A DNA stretch of 64,000 nt from Dyadobacter psychrophilus. GTDB lineage: Bacteria > Bacteroidota > Bacteroidia > Cytophagales > Spirosomataceae. Below, piece after piece: positions 19,446 to 29,600 of this stretch. Where the stretch lies: positions 1,116,001-1,180,000 of the forward strand of contig NZ_FUZA01000002.1 of assembly GCF_900167945.1 (NCBI RefSeq), given 5' to 3'. Below the pieces are notes generated by a model. The model had not been told where the DNA came from and made no database searches. It saw only the letters and a program-made list of their open reading frames with translations. Numbering within the stretch: position 1 is the stretch's first letter; the number at the start of each line of letters is the position of its first letter. A program made the position numbers and the translations under genes.

Positions 19446-20042
19446 CTAGCGGGAGTTGAGTTTTAAAAGGCTGAATGGTTCTGCACCACCCAGACTGAAT
19501 ATGGTAACGGTAGAATTATCCTGTACGAGCCGACGATAATTTTTCAATGGCATGCCCAATTTGTACGCCATGTAAAAACGGTTTACTGCATTGTGCGCTA
19601 CAACGAGAATGGTCTGACCGTCATGCTGCTGCTCTTTTTCGGTAAAAAAATCGTCCACACGTCTGACAACTTCCATGGCCGTTTCGCCAGAGCCGCCTGC
19701 CTGGGTACAATCCGGGTCGTCAGACCACTGCTTCCACAGTTCCGGATTTTCTGCAACAAATTCCGCCCGGGTTTTTCCTTCCCATATTCCAAAATTCGCC
19801 TCCGTCAAACGTGAGTCGGCAATGACGCTTCCCGATCCGGAAGCAATTGTGGCCGTATTAAATGCGCGTTGCAGTGGCGAAGCGTATATGGCATCGAATT
19901 CGATGCTTTTGAGCATTTCGGCAGCAAAATATGCCTGTTGCGTGCCGAGTTCGGTAAGGCCAATGTCCGTGGCACCGCAGTATCGGTTACCATCGGCATT
20001 GTAAAAGGTTTCTCCATGGCGGAGCAAATAAACTGTAAGCAT
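19446..20042 (-). CDS. Histidine phosphatase family protein (phosphoglycerate mutase-like)
   Basis: This 198-residue protein starts with YLLRHGETFYNADGNRYCG, the RHGE motif whose His is phosphorylated during catalysis. It also has the distal VVAHNAVNRFYMAYKLG motif with the second catalytic His. Length and motifs fit small broad-specificity phosphatases acting on sugar phosphates, cobalamin precursors or phosphoglycerate. It has no signal peptide. It follows the second FGGY kinase by 7 bases, so it is likely translated in the same operon. It may remove phosphate from an intermediate of this sugar pathway. The exact substrate is not readable from sequence. Confidence 0.85.
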   Translation of the reverse strand: MLTVYLLRHGETFYNADGNRYCGATDIGLTELGTQQAYFAAEMLKSIEFDAIYASPLQRAFNTATIASGSGSVIADSRLTEANFGIWEGKTRAEFVAENPELWKQWSDDPDCTQAGGSGETAMEVVRRVDDFFTEKEQQHDGQTILVVAHNAVNRFYMAYKLGMPLKNYRRLVQDNSTVTIFSLGGAEPFSLLKLNSR

Positions 20043-20049
20043 ATGAATG

Positions 20050-21504
20050 TCATTGTGTCAAAACAGACTCCTGAAAGTAGTTCCGTTTTCTGAGTTCCTT
20101 TAAAAAATTTTGGTAGCCGATCTCATATTTTTCGACCAGGCCTGCCGCAGGCTTCACGACCTTCTCCATATGCGTCATCGCCTTTGCAGCTTCCCGCAAA
20201 GTCTGGTAGTGCGTGGCGGAAGCTGCCAGGATTGCCGCGCCAGCCGCACCCGAAATCTGCCCGCATTTGTAAACCGGTTTGTTGAGCACATTAGCACGGA
20301 TCGTCAGCCAGGTATCGCTGTTGCTGGCTCCGCCAGCGGTAAATATGGCGCGCACTTTCTCCTTCGAAAGGGTTTCAATGAGCTCATAAGCAATGCGTTC
20401 GATATAAGCGACGCCTTCCATATTAGCCGCAAATAATGTTTCCCTGGATATTCCACCCGGTGCGAACCCGCGTGCTTCATTTGAAATAAAGGGAAATCTT
20501 TCGCCTTGCTGCACGAGCGGATAAGCACTTTCCAATGTGGGAATTAGTTGGGCCGCTGCCTCGTTGAGCTCAGCTAGATTTTCGGAAAAACCGGCGGTAA
20601 TCCAGTCCGCGCCCGTGTTACTCGCACCGCCCGGCATCCAGTAACCTTCGGGGTGGCGATGGCTGTAAAGCCGGCCCAGCGGATCATTGATTTCTTTTAC
20701 CGTAACACCCTTTACAACCAATGTTGTCCCTATGGTCGTATTCCAATCACCAGGGTTCACCGCGCCCGACGCCACTTGCGAAGCGCAGCCATCGGTCATG
20801 CCCGAAACCACTTTTAGGGCCGGTAACCTCAGTTTTTCAGCCAGTTCCGGAAGTAATGTTCCTATCACCGTTCCGGACGGAACGACTTCTTGCAGCCATG
20901 CTTTTTTAACAGGTAAATGTTCGTGAATGTATGGCGGCCAGAGACCTCTGCTGACATCAAATCCGGATTTCAATGCATTGGTATAATCCGTGATCCTAAA
21001 ATTTCCACAGAGTTTGCCAATGATGAAATCGGTTGCATGCACCCATGTTGCGAGCTGCATTGCCTTGTCGGGAAAGTTTTTCACAAACCAGACTATTTTG
21101 GATAAACCACTCGACGCATTGAAACCCGCATAACCCTCCGGATTGAATTGCAGGGCTGCTTTCTTGCAAATTTCTCCTTCCGCTTCCGACCGTATATCGC
21201 TATACATGAGCGCATTGTGCAATACATTGTTTTCGCGATCCAGTGGAATCACCGTTCCGGAAGTGGAAGTTACCGATACGGATAAAACGTTTTTAGTGTC
21301 AATGTTTTTTCCGGCAGAAATAACGATATCATTCAGACAACTCAAACACGACTCCCACCAAAGCTCGGGAGATTGCTCTTCGCGCGAAACAGCGGTTAAC
21401 TCAAAACGTTTTTCTGCGGCAGCCTTCACTTGGCCATCCTGGTTCATTAACACAACCCGAACTCCCTGAGTCCCGACATCAATTCCTAAAAAAAATACTT
21501 CCAT
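20050..21504 (-). CDS. FGGY-family carbohydrate kinase (xylulokinase-like)
   Basis: This 484-residue FGGY kinase has the N-terminal phosphate-binding strand FLGIDVGTQGVRVVLMNQDG, the central SVTSTSGTVIPLD segment, and the C-terminal FTAGGASNSDTWLTIRANV and PVYKCGQISGAAGAAI segments. The family phosphorylates sugars or polyols with ATP. Its closest look is to xylulokinase- and ribulokinase-type members, but the substrate pocket cannot be read by eye. Its start codon overlaps the stop of the preceding kinase in TAATG (21502-21506), so the two kinases are made together. Two different FGGY kinases side by side are unusual and suggest two phosphorylatable intermediates, or a heteromeric pair. Confidence 0.88.
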   Translation of the reverse strand: MEVFFLGIDVGTQGVRVVLMNQDGQVKAAAEKRFELTAVSREEQSPELWWESCLSCLNDIVISAGKNIDTKNVLSVSVTSTSGTVIPLDRENNVLHNALMYSDIRSEAEGEICKKAALQFNPEGYAGFNASSGLSKIVWFVKNFPDKAMQLATWVHATDFIIGKLCGNFRITDYTNALKSGFDVSRGLWPPYIHEHLPVKKAWLQEVVPSGTVIGTLLPELAEKLRLPALKVVSGMTDGCASQVASGAVNPGDWNTTIGTTLVVKGVTVKEINDPLGRLYSHRHPEGYWMPGGASNTGADWITAGFSENLAELNEAAAQLIPTLESAYPLVQQGERFPFISNEARGFAPGGISRETLFAANMEGVAYIERIAYELIETLSKEKVRAIFTAGGASNSDTWLTIRANVLNKPVYKCGQISGAAGAAILAASATHYQTLREAAKAMTHMEKVVKPAAGLVEKYEIGYQNFLKELRKRNYFQESVLTQ

Positions 21505-22949
21505 TACGATGCCGTTTTAAATGTGGCGCGCGTCTTTTTCCACTCGTGATACAAATGTTCATGTGCCATAGACTGATCCGGACTGATTTCCTCCAAAACA
21601 GCCGGCATATTACTTGCTATGCCCAAAGCCTGGTTACACGCAAACACACATCCGACTGCCGAAGCCTGCCTGTAATTATCCCTTATCCGGACTTTTTTAT
21701 TCAAAAGATTAGCCAAAAATTGCCTTAGCAATCTGCTTTGTACGCCGCCACCGCACGCCCAAATATGATCTTCTTCATGCGGAACCACTTCGCAGAGGCT
21801 TTTGTAATTTTCGAAAATGCTGCACGCAATGTCCCATAATGTGGCAAAAACAAAATGTCCGCGCCTCAATTCATGCGATACGGGCGTATTAAATACGAAC
21901 CCGCCCCGGATTAAAGGCGACTTTTCATCCGCGAGCAAAGAACCGAGTGCCGCCACACATTGCGCATCCCGAATGTTGGCAACCTCCTCTTCGATCAATG
22001 CATAAGGCTCATTGGGATAAAAAATTTCTTTAAGTCGCTGATAATTAAGTCCGGTTACGCCTGCATTGGCTTCCAGCAAAAAGTTGTTTCCATTCGTATG
22101 CCTGCTCGTCCATGTCCGTTCCGCTTCGTCCAAAATATAGGTTCCGGTAATCTTAATCACGGGCGTAGTGGTTCCTGAAACCACCACAATATCCTGGACG
22201 GACGGACACATGCTCATGATTGCCAGCTGCGTATCTGAGCCCGCTACAATCACGACCGCATTGTTTGAAAGCCCGAAAATAGCGGCAATTTCAGGAAGAA
22301 TTTTACCTTGCAAAGACCCACAATCATGCAATGGAGCTAATAGGGAAGGATTAAGGTCAAAAATTTTGCATAAATCCGCAGACCAGCCTTTTGCCGCCAC
22401 GTCATATAGCAGTGTTTCACACGCTTGTGAATGCTCGTAACCGATCACGCCGCTGAATTTGAACAGCACCCAATCACTAATGCTCATGAATGTGTGCACT
22501 CGTTGCCAGGTTTCAGGAATCCGGTTCCTTAATCCGACCAGTTTTAATGCAGAGAAAAGAGAAGTAGGGTAACGGCCAGTTAGTTGGTACACACCATGTT
22601 TATCCGCAATCAGATCTTCCCATTCTCTGCCGCGGTGGTCAATGTTCGGCATGCCGATCAGCGAATTTCCAGTATGGTCTATCACAACAATGCCCTCGCG
22701 CTGGCTCGTAGCCGTGACTGCGGTAATGTTGACAGGGCTGGTTTTTTCAAATATCTTTTTTGCAAGATCAATGATTTGCTGCCACAATGCATCCGGTGAA
22801 AAATAGATGGATTCTGGATAATGCAGGTCTTTTTCATAACGCGCGTCTTCGCTTTCAACGCCCAAAATGTTGCCGTCCTGTTCCGCAACCGCTACCCGCA
22901 CATTGCCCGTTCCTACATCTACAATTAAATAAGCTTGTTTTGGTATCAT
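21504..22949 (-). CDS. FGGY-family carbohydrate kinase (LsrK/autoinducer-2-kinase-like)
   Basis: This 481-residue FGGY kinase has the N-terminal YLIVDVGTGNVRVAVAEQDG and the segment VTATSQREGIVVID. The latter resembles the SxREGIVL segment of LsrK, the autoinducer-2 kinase. Further family motifs are VVIVAGSDTQLAIM, VVSGTTTPVIK and the C-terminal WACGGGVQSRLLRQFLANLL. No Lsr transporter, LsrB or LsrF/G is present, so a role in quorum-signal uptake is not supported. A small sugar or polyol is the more likely substrate. It lies 15 bases after the dehydrogenase and is translationally coupled to the second kinase. Confidence 0.85.
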   Translation of the reverse strand: MIPKQAYLIVDVGTGNVRVAVAEQDGNILGVESEDARYEKDLHYPESIYFSPDALWQQIIDLAKKIFEKTSPVNITAVTATSQREGIVVIDHTGNSLIGMPNIDHRGREWEDLIADKHGVYQLTGRYPTSLFSALKLVGLRNRIPETWQRVHTFMSISDWVLFKFSGVIGYEHSQACETLLYDVAAKGWSADLCKIFDLNPSLLAPLHDCGSLQGKILPEIAAIFGLSNNAVVIVAGSDTQLAIMSMCPSVQDIVVVSGTTTPVIKITGTYILDEAERTWTSRHTNGNNFLLEANAGVTGLNYQRLKEIFYPNEPYALIEEEVANIRDAQCVAALGSLLADEKSPLIRGGFVFNTPVSHELRRGHFVFATLWDIACSIFENYKSLCEVVPHEEDHIWACGGGVQSRLLRQFLANLLNKKVRIRDNYRQASAVGCVFACNQALGIASNMPAVLEEISPDQSMAHEHLYHEWKKTRATFKTAS

Positions 22950-22964
22950 TACTTGAACCTACTT

Positions 22965-23966
22965 TTAATGTTTTAATTGCAAAACTTCCTTGTTCACCAA
23001 CTGCCGGATCGAACGGTTGCCTTCCACATAAAAGTTGAAAAGGTTTCTGTTCATAATGTCCGCGTGATGGTCTTCCACCTCGAAAGTCGCTCCCGCAATA
23101 TGCGGCGTGGCTAGCACGCGCGGATGGTGGATAAGTTTGTAATCGATTTCGTCCGGCGGTTCATGGTCAAAAACATCCAGGATTGCGCCGCGGATGAGGT
23201 CATTTTCGATGGCATATAGCAGATCCTCGCGCCGCACAACCACCGCACGTGCCGTATTCACGAAAATCGCGTCCTTTTTCATTAAGGAAATCAAACCTTT
23301 TCCAATCAAACCTTCCGTTTCCTTGTTGACAGGCAAATGAATGGAAACCACATCGCTGGTTTGAAACAATTCTTCTAATGATACCTTTTTGTAAGCCTCA
23401 TCATCGGATGTATAGAAGGGATCATAGTAAAGGATTTCAGCCGGAAAATGTCTGACCAGATTCGCAATGGTTTGTCCCACAGCACCAAATCCAACCATAC
23501 CAATGGTTTTGCCCGCAATTTCATTTCCTTTAAACTGTAAATAGGAAGTATGCGCCCCGGCTTCCCAATTCTCGCCTTCCAGCCAACTGACCGCCGGTAA
23601 TGTGTTCCGCATCAGGTTTACGAGATTGGCGATGAACATTTCCGCAACGGCCTGCGCATTACGTGCCGGTGTATTGAAAACCGGAATCCCTTTTTCCGTA
23701 GCGGCAGCCACTGCCACATTGGATGGCGTGCCGCGACAAACGCCAATGAATTGCAAATTCGCCGCCGTTTCAATCACTCTGGCAGTCACTTCATCGTGCT
23801 CGGTAATGAGCGCTTCGGCCTGTGTTACCTGGATCAGATCGATCAGTTCCTGCTCGTTGTAGGCTCGTTCCTGTAATTTCCAGGGCTTGTAAATGATATC
23901 ACCGAATTGTTTTTTCAATGCTTCCAGCGCCTTTTCGTGGTAGGGTGCAGTGATGAGAATTTTCAT
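22965..23966 (-). CDS. D-isomer-specific 2-hydroxyacid dehydrogenase (NAD-dependent)
   Basis: This 333-residue protein has the two-domain fold of the family. The nucleotide-binding motif GFGAVG is at residues 159-164. The catalytic triad is Arg240 (NTARAVVV), Glu269 (DVFDHEPP) and His289 (TPHIAGAT). Family members interconvert 2-keto and D-2-hydroxy acids, such as phosphoglycerate or glyoxylate. Inside an operon with a polyol-type MFS transporter and two FGGY kinases it would oxidise or reduce an aldonate-like intermediate. The 21-base gap to the transporter and 15-base gap to the kinase support one transcript. Substrate unknown. Confidence 0.88.
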   Translation of the reverse strand: MKILITAPYHEKALEALKKQFGDIIYKPWKLQERAYNEQELIDLIQVTQAEALITEHDEVTARVIETAANLQFIGVCRGTPSNVAVAAATEKGIPVFNTPARNAQAVAEMFIANLVNLMRNTLPAVSWLEGENWEAGAHTSYLQFKGNEIAGKTIGMVGFGAVGQTIANLVRHFPAEILYYDPFYTSDDEAYKKVSLEELFQTSDVVSIHLPVNKETEGLIGKGLISLMKKDAIFVNTARAVVVRREDLLYAIENDLIRGAILDVFDHEPPDEIDYKLIHHPRVLATPHIAGATFEVEDHHADIMNRNLFNFYVEGNRSIRQLVNKEVLQLKH

Positions 23967-23987
23967 AATTGTGTATTAAAATCGTTA

Positions 23988-25238
23988 TTAGCCAATTGTA
24001 GCATTTGCCGGCTCTGGCGTTTTCGACAGTGTAATAAATTTGGTAAGGATCGCGCTGATGAAATAAAGGATGGCCAAAATCCAGACCACGCCTTCGCTGC
24101 CGATGGAACCAATAAATAAGCCAACAATGGCCGGCCCGATGAATACGGGCAGGCCAGCGCCCAGATTCAGGATCGCCATTGCAGCACCTTTTTCTTCTTT
24201 AACCAATGATGGCACTAATGCGGAAAGCGGCACATAGCCCGCGAGTAACCCGCCCCAAAGCACACCACAAAACATCACCATCCAATAATTAGCATCAAAC
24301 CAGACTGGCGAGTAATAAAAAACCAACGTAGTGATGCCGCAGCCCACACCTCCAAACCAGATAATGGTGTTGCGCCAGCCCAAACGGTCGCCTACGAAGC
24401 CGAACATTAAATTAAAAATAATGTTACTCGTGAAAATAGTGCCCCAGATTTGCAACCATTCGCGGGTCGAAAAACCATGCGTAGCCAGATAAACGGGCAG
24501 AAAAACAGGAAATGCGAATTGGGCCGTCGTGTTAATTACCCGCACGATCCCGCCGATCAGGACCTTCGGTTCTTCGCGGACAATGGTCAGTCCTTTTAAA
24601 AGTTCTTTGGTTTTGGTTGAAGCATCACCCACCGCCGCTACGGATGAGCGGAATTGGTCCTTATTGACTATCAATGCAAAGAAAGCACCAATAGAAACCC
24701 AGAAAATAGAACTCCAAAGCGTGTTTTGATAACCAATGTGGTCAATAGCCCAGCTCGAATAATATGCACCGAGCACATTTAATCCGCCCGTGAAGACAAA
24801 CCAGAACCAGCCAACGGCGCGTCCCAGCTGGTTTTGCGGCGTGCGGTAAGTGATCCATACCAAAAATGAATATGCAAATAGCGGATAACCAAATCCCCGG
24901 ATCGCATAAGTGAGGAGCATAACGGGAAAATTCAGACTTTCCATGCCAATGCCGACAAAACCAATAGTCCCGATTATGTAAAGCAAAATGCCGATCAACA
25001 TGGCTTTGCGCGGACCGTAACCTTCGGCCAGCACACCTGAAAACCAGGAGGAAATCGCAATGGTAATGCCGTAGACGGTGAACAGGGACGCGGATTGCTG
25101 GATGCTCATGCCGTGTTCCAGCAAATAAGGGCTGAGCCAGCCTTGCTCCACGCCATCGCCCATCATAAAGATCAGGATTCCGAGGTAGCCCCAGGCCAGG
25201 TGGGAGGGCATGCCTGCTTTTTTTAAGGTTGCTGTCAT
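23988..25238 (-). CDS. MFS transporter, RbtT/DalT/CsbX type
   Basis: This is an MFS protein of about 416 residues with twelve predicted hydrophobic segments. Near its N-terminus, GYLGILIFMMGDGVEQGWLS closely resembles the ribitol (RbtT), D-arabitol (DalT) and CsbX permeases. An internal loop after helix 6 (about 205-225) is charged, as in typical MFS proteins. I placed the start at 25238 (MTATLKKAG), because the upstream alternative at 25283 adds residues unlike the family. It is the first gene of the six-gene operon and is divergent from the DeoR-type regulator. This makes a polyol or related sugar the best guess for the imported compound. Confidence 0.85.
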   Translation of the reverse strand: MTATLKKAGMPSHLAWGYLGILIFMMGDGVEQGWLSPYLLEHGMSIQQSASLFTVYGITIAISSWFSGVLAEGYGPRKAMLIGILLYIIGTIGFVGIGMESLNFPVMLLTYAIRGFGYPLFAYSFLVWITYRTPQNQLGRAVGWFWFVFTGGLNVLGAYYSSWAIDHIGYQNTLWSSIFWVSIGAFFALIVNKDQFRSSVAAVGDASTKTKELLKGLTIVREEPKVLIGGIVRVINTTAQFAFPVFLPVYLATHGFSTREWLQIWGTIFTSNIIFNLMFGFVGDRLGWRNTIIWFGGVGCGITTLVFYYSPVWFDANYWMVMFCGVLWGGLLAGYVPLSALVPSLVKEEKGAAMAILNLGAGLPVFIGPAIVGLFIGSIGSEGVVWILAILYFISAILTKFITLSKTPEPANATIG

Positions 25239-25290
25239 TGGACAATACGAATAGATTTCATGATTTAGGAAAGTATTGAGCAAATAAACA

Positions 25291-25330
25291 AAGTAATTTA
25301 AAGTAATTTAAATAAAATGAAATAAAATTT
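25291..25330. promoter_or_regulatory. Four 10-bp AT-rich repeats between the MFS and DeoR genes (candidate operator)
   Basis: Four consecutive 10-base units begin at 25291, 25301, 25311 and 25321. The first two are identical (AAGTAATTTA), and the last two are AATAAAATGA and AATAAAATTT. A 10-base period puts each unit on the same face of the helix, as in DeoR-family operators. The block lies in the shared upstream region, 53 bases from the MFS start and 72 bases from the regulator start. The binding protein is inferred. Confidence 0.45.
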
Positions 25331-25402
25331 AAGTTTTTGAAAGTATAATTATCTTCCTTTTTAGGCAAGCATTTGTTATAATTGCCAGCAAAGCGCGATA
25401 CA

Positions 25403-26164
25403 ATGAAAAACATTACGGAAAGGCACCAGCTTATTTTGCAGGAATTGAAGCGGACGGGGACAGTCAGCATTCAGGAATTATCGGACCTGATGCAGGTTTC
25501 CGGCGTAACGATCCGGAAGGACCTTAAAATACTGGAAGACAAAAATCTACTTTTCCGTACGCACGGAGGTGGCTCGATCAACAATCCGTATGCGATCGAG
25601 CGGCCTATAAATGAAAAACAATTTATCAACGCGGAAGAAAAACAAAGCATTGCCAAAGCAGCATTAAGCCTGATCAGACAAAACGATTCGATCATGATCG
25701 GCTCTGGCACAACGGTTTTTGAACTGGCGCGGGCGTTCCATCCTACAAAGCAGGTTACAGTTATTACGCCAGCCGTGAAGGTGACGCTGGAACTTAGTAA
25801 CCGGCCTAATGTGGAGGTTTTGCAACTCGGCGGATTGATAAGGCAAAATTCATCCTCAGTAGCTGGTTCTTACGCCGAATACATTCTGGAGAACATTTCC
25901 TGCGGCATTCTCTTCATCGGCGTGGATGGCATTGACTTCGACTTTGGACTCTCTATCAGCAATTTAACAGAAGCCGGTCTAAACCAGAAAATGATCAGCA
26001 CCGCGCAATCTGTCGCTGTCCTGGCAGATCATACAAAGTTTGGGAAGCGCGGAATCGGCAAGATATGCGACCTGGATCAGGTGCAATACATTGTTACAGA
26101 TTCCCGCGTATCGCCTGAAACTGTTAAGAGCCTGGAAGACAGGGGGATCAAGGTGATCATATAG
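25403..26164 (+). CDS. DeoR/GlpR family transcriptional regulator
   Basis: This protein of about 253 residues has a DeoR-type helix-turn-helix at about 5-60 (ERHQLILQELKRTGTVSIQE, then MQVSGVTIRKDLKILEDKNL, with RTHGGGS as the domain end). A sugar-phosphate-sensing domain of the ribose-5-phosphate isomerase type follows (SIMIGSGTTVFELARAF, LFIGVDGID, ADHTKFGKRG). Family members usually bind a phosphorylated sugar intermediate and then release the operator. I use the ATG at 25403, since the TTG seven codons upstream precedes no conserved sequence. It is divergent from the MFS-led operon and is its likely regulator. The effector would then be one of the kinase products. Confidence 0.88.
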   Translation: MKNITERHQLILQELKRTGTVSIQELSDLMQVSGVTIRKDLKILEDKNLLFRTHGGGSINNPYAIERPINEKQFINAEEKQSIAKAALSLIRQNDSIMIGSGTTVFELARAFHPTKQVTVITPAVKVTLELSNRPNVEVLQLGGLIRQNSSSVAGSYAEYILENISCGILFIGVDGIDFDFGLSISNLTEAGLNQKMISTAQSVAVLADHTKFGKRGIGKICDLDQVQYIVTDSRVSPETVKSLEDRGIKVII

Positions 26165-26258
26165 CCGCTTTTCGTGCGTTCTACGTTACATTTTCTAAGG
26201 AAATAGTATTTTATATTATCTTGCAAAGCGCGAGTTGCGCTTGCTTGAAATTTGTAAA

Positions 26259-26651
26259 ATGCCCGAAAAAGTAACCGTGTTCCTGATTGACGATGATATT
26301 GACGATCAGGAGATATTTTCTATCATGCTGGAAGATGCACTTCCCGAAGCAGAATGTGTGTTTGCCAAAGACGGCATTCAGGCACTTGAAAAACTTCAAC
26401 AACCAGCGTTTGCCCCAGATGTCATTTTCATAGACATCAATATGCCCAAAATGAATGGTATGGAATTTTTAGCAGAAATGAAAAAGAGGCCATCGCTGCT
26501 TCATATTCCAGCTTTTATGTACTCAACCTCCGATGAAAAAGCCATCGTGGAGCAGTGCAAAAGCCTGGGAGCTTCCGGGCTGATCAAGAAACACGCCAAT
26601 ACGGATGAGGTTAAAAAGGAAATTAAAAAAATAGTATCGACCCTTATCTAG
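26259..26651 (+). CDS. Single-domain response regulator (CheY-like receiver), second copy
   Basis: The protein is about 130 residues and only a receiver: acidic pocket in VFLIDDDIDDQEIF, phospho-accepting Asp in VIFIDINMPKMNG, Ser/Thr in MYSTSD and Lys in LIKKHAN. I take the ATG at 26259; the TTG eight codons upstream adds non-homologous residues. The stop codon lies 8 bases before the start of the hybrid kinase gene, so the two form one operon and probably one phosphorelay. This subtype (acidic DDDxDD start, no output domain) is often paired with PAS/GAF kinases. Confidence 0.87.
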   Translation: MPEKVTVFLIDDDIDDQEIFSIMLEDALPEAECVFAKDGIQALEKLQQPAFAPDVIFIDINMPKMNGMEFLAEMKKRPSLLHIPAFMYSTSDEKAIVEQCKSLGASGLIKKHANTDEVKKEIKKIVSTLI

Positions 26652-26659
26652 GCATTTAA

Positions 26660-29600
26660 ATGGTTGACAATGAAATAAAGAAGCTGGAATTTCTTGCCGG
26701 AGGAGGCGAAATGGGCGAACGCATCAGGCAATATGATTGGGATAGCACAAATCTGGGAAACCCCGAACAATGGCCGCAAAGCCTTAAAACATGCGTGCGG
26801 ATTATGCTCAGCTCCAAGCAGCCGATCTGGATAGGATGGGGTGATCAGCTGATCAAGTTATATAATGATGCATATATAGACATCGTTCGCGGCAAGCATC
26901 CTATCGCGTTAGGGCAACCCGCATCTGTTGTCTGGAAGGATATCTGGAAGGACATTGAGCCGCTTCTTTCCCGCGCCATGCAAAAAGATGAGGGGACCTA
27001 TGTGGAGTCCCAGCTGCTCATTATGGAGCGAAGCGGTTTTCCCGAAGAAACCTATTATACATTTTCCTACACACCAGTGCTCGGCGCGGACGGCCTCCCG
27101 TCAGGCATTATTTGTTATAATACAGCTGATACAGACAGGATAATCAACGAGCGCGCATTAAAAACCATGCAGCAGCTCGATACGGTTGCACACAAGAAAA
27201 CCGAAGAGGAAGTGTATGCACAGGCGACGAAGGCGCTTTCAAGCAACACGCGTGATTTCCCTTTTTCATTGGTTTACAAAATAAAACACGACGGAACCAA
27301 CGCAGAAATCGTTTCGTGCTCAGGGTTTACAAATAAACCGGCTGACGGAAAAGTTGATCTGAATTCAGGCGGGGCGGTCGGTAGCGGTATTTTGAGGGCA
27401 ATCCATGAAAACCGCATTATCGAATCTGATATGGACGGGCAATGGCCTGAAGTGCCACAAGGTGCGTGGGACATTCCTCCAAGGGTTTTTGTAGATATTC
27501 CGATCAAGTCGGCTAACAGGCAGTTCCCGCTGGCAGTGCTCACGGTTGGACTTAATCCTTATCGCAAATTTGACGATGCTTACCGGAATTTTATACAAGT
27601 GATTGCGGACCAGATCGCTTTGGGTGTGAACAACGCGCTTGCGTATGAGGAGGAACGTAAACGGGCAGAGGCGCTTGAAGCATTGGATAAGGCAAAAACA
27701 CTGTTTTTTACCAACATTAGTCATGAGTTTCGCACGCCCCTGATGCTGATTCTCGGACCGCTTGAAGCTTTGTTAAACAAACCGGACATTGCTTTAACAG
27801 CTGAGGAAAGGCAGAACATTGAAGTGACGCACCGGAACGCGTTGCGACTTCTGAAACTGGTTAATTCGCTGCTCGATTTCAGTCGTATTGAAAGCGGGCG
27901 GCACTTGGCCAACTTTGTGTTGACAGACCTTGCCACTTACACGAGGAATTTGTCTGCCAATTTCAGATCTGTGATAGAAAAAGCGGATCTGCAACTCCAC
28001 GTAAACACTGCTGACCATATTCCCCCTGTGTATCTGGACCGTCAGATGTGGGAAAAGGTTGTTTTTAATCTTTTGTCAAATGCATTTAAATATACATTGG
28101 AAGGCGCCATAACAGTAGACCTTTCCACGCACAATGAAAATGCCGTGCTGACCGTGCGGGACACAGGCGTCGGGATTCCGGAAAGTGAGCTGCCGCATAT
28201 GTTCGAACGTTTTCACAGGGTTCAGAATACGGCTGGCAGGACTTACGAAGGAACCGGGATCGGTCTGTCGTTGATTAAAGAGCTCATCCAGCTGCACCAG
28301 GGAACGATCCAGGTGGAAAGTGTTGAAGGGAAAGGCAGCTGCTTCACTGTTTCGATTCCGCTTGGTAAGGGGCATTTGCCCGTGACCCAGATTTTTGAAG
28401 ATGACGCAAGTCTCGAAATTGCCGGCTCCAATGTGTTTTTGCAAGAGGCCGCAGCGCTCGTCGGAAAACAAGCGTTTCTTCAAAACCGCACTGATGGTGA
28501 AAGAAGCATAGTGCCGGATGACGCGAATGAACTTGTCCTGATTGTGGACGATAATGCGGACATGCGGCAACACATCCAGTCGCTGATTGCTACAAAATAC
28601 CGGACAATCACAGCGACAAACGGTCTCGACGCGCTTGACAAAATAGGAAGATATAAGCCTACGCTGGTTTTGAGCGACATTATGATGCCCGAAGTTGATG
28701 GCATTGAACTACTGAAAAGGGTAAAGGCCAATCCGGAAACTGCTCAGGTTCCGGTTATCCTGGTCACGGCGCGGGCTGGCGAAGACTCCAAAATAGAAGG
28801 ATATGACATTGGTGCAGACGACTATTTGGTAAAACCCTTCTCGGCCAATGAAATGCTGGCCAGGATCAAGGCGCAGGTCAAGATGCACAATGCGCGCAAG
28901 AAGATTTTTGAGGATCAGAAACTGTTCACCGAGGAACTGGAACAAAAAGTGCAGCAGCGCACGCAGGACCTGGTTAAAGCGAACAAGGAGCTGGAATCCT
29001 TTAATTACGTCGCCAGCCACGATTTGCAGGAACCCTTGCGCAAAATCCAGACATTCATCCATTTGATCCATAAAAACAGACAGGATGAAAAGGCCACGCA
29101 GGTTTACTATGACAAGATTTCATCGTCTGCGCAACGCATGAGCGACCTTATTCAGTCTGTGCTGACATACAGTCGTCTGGCGAAAACAGGCGAAGACTAT
29201 TCCGCGGTAGACCTTAATAAAATAGTGCAGGACATCGAGATCGATTTTGAGCTGTTGATAGCCGAAAAACAGGCAGTTATCAAGACTATCAATCTTCCGG
29301 TCATGCAAGCGAATGCTTTTCAGATTAACCAGCTGTTCTCGAACCTGATCAGTAATTCATTGAAATTTTCGACGGAAAGTCCTGAGATCAGGATCTCTTC
29401 ACAAATAGTAAAGGGAGACAAAGTTGTTGCGCCCACTTTTGTGAACCCTGGTCAGCAATTTTATCATATTACTTTTTCAGACAACGGCATCGGTTTTGAA
29501 CAGGAATTCAGTGAGAAAATTTTCAGCTTGTTCCAGCGACTGCATGGCAAGCATGAATATTCGGGAACCGGCATCGGGCTTAGCATTGTGAAAAAAATAG

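Noticed and set aside
21504..22949. Autoinducer-2 quorum-sensing kinase (LsrK) system
   Set aside because: Only the kinase resembles LsrK. There is no LsrB/ACD transporter, LsrR or LsrF/G, and the neighbours are a polyol-type transporter and a DeoR regulator.
25291..25330. CRISPR-like or tandem repeat array
   Set aside because: Units are only 10 bases, without spacers, and lie in a promoter region; an operator is the better reading.
26221..26243. Imperfect GCAA/GCGC hairpin before the second receiver gene
   Set aside because: The stem has a bulge and no T-run, and its position suggests no clear function.
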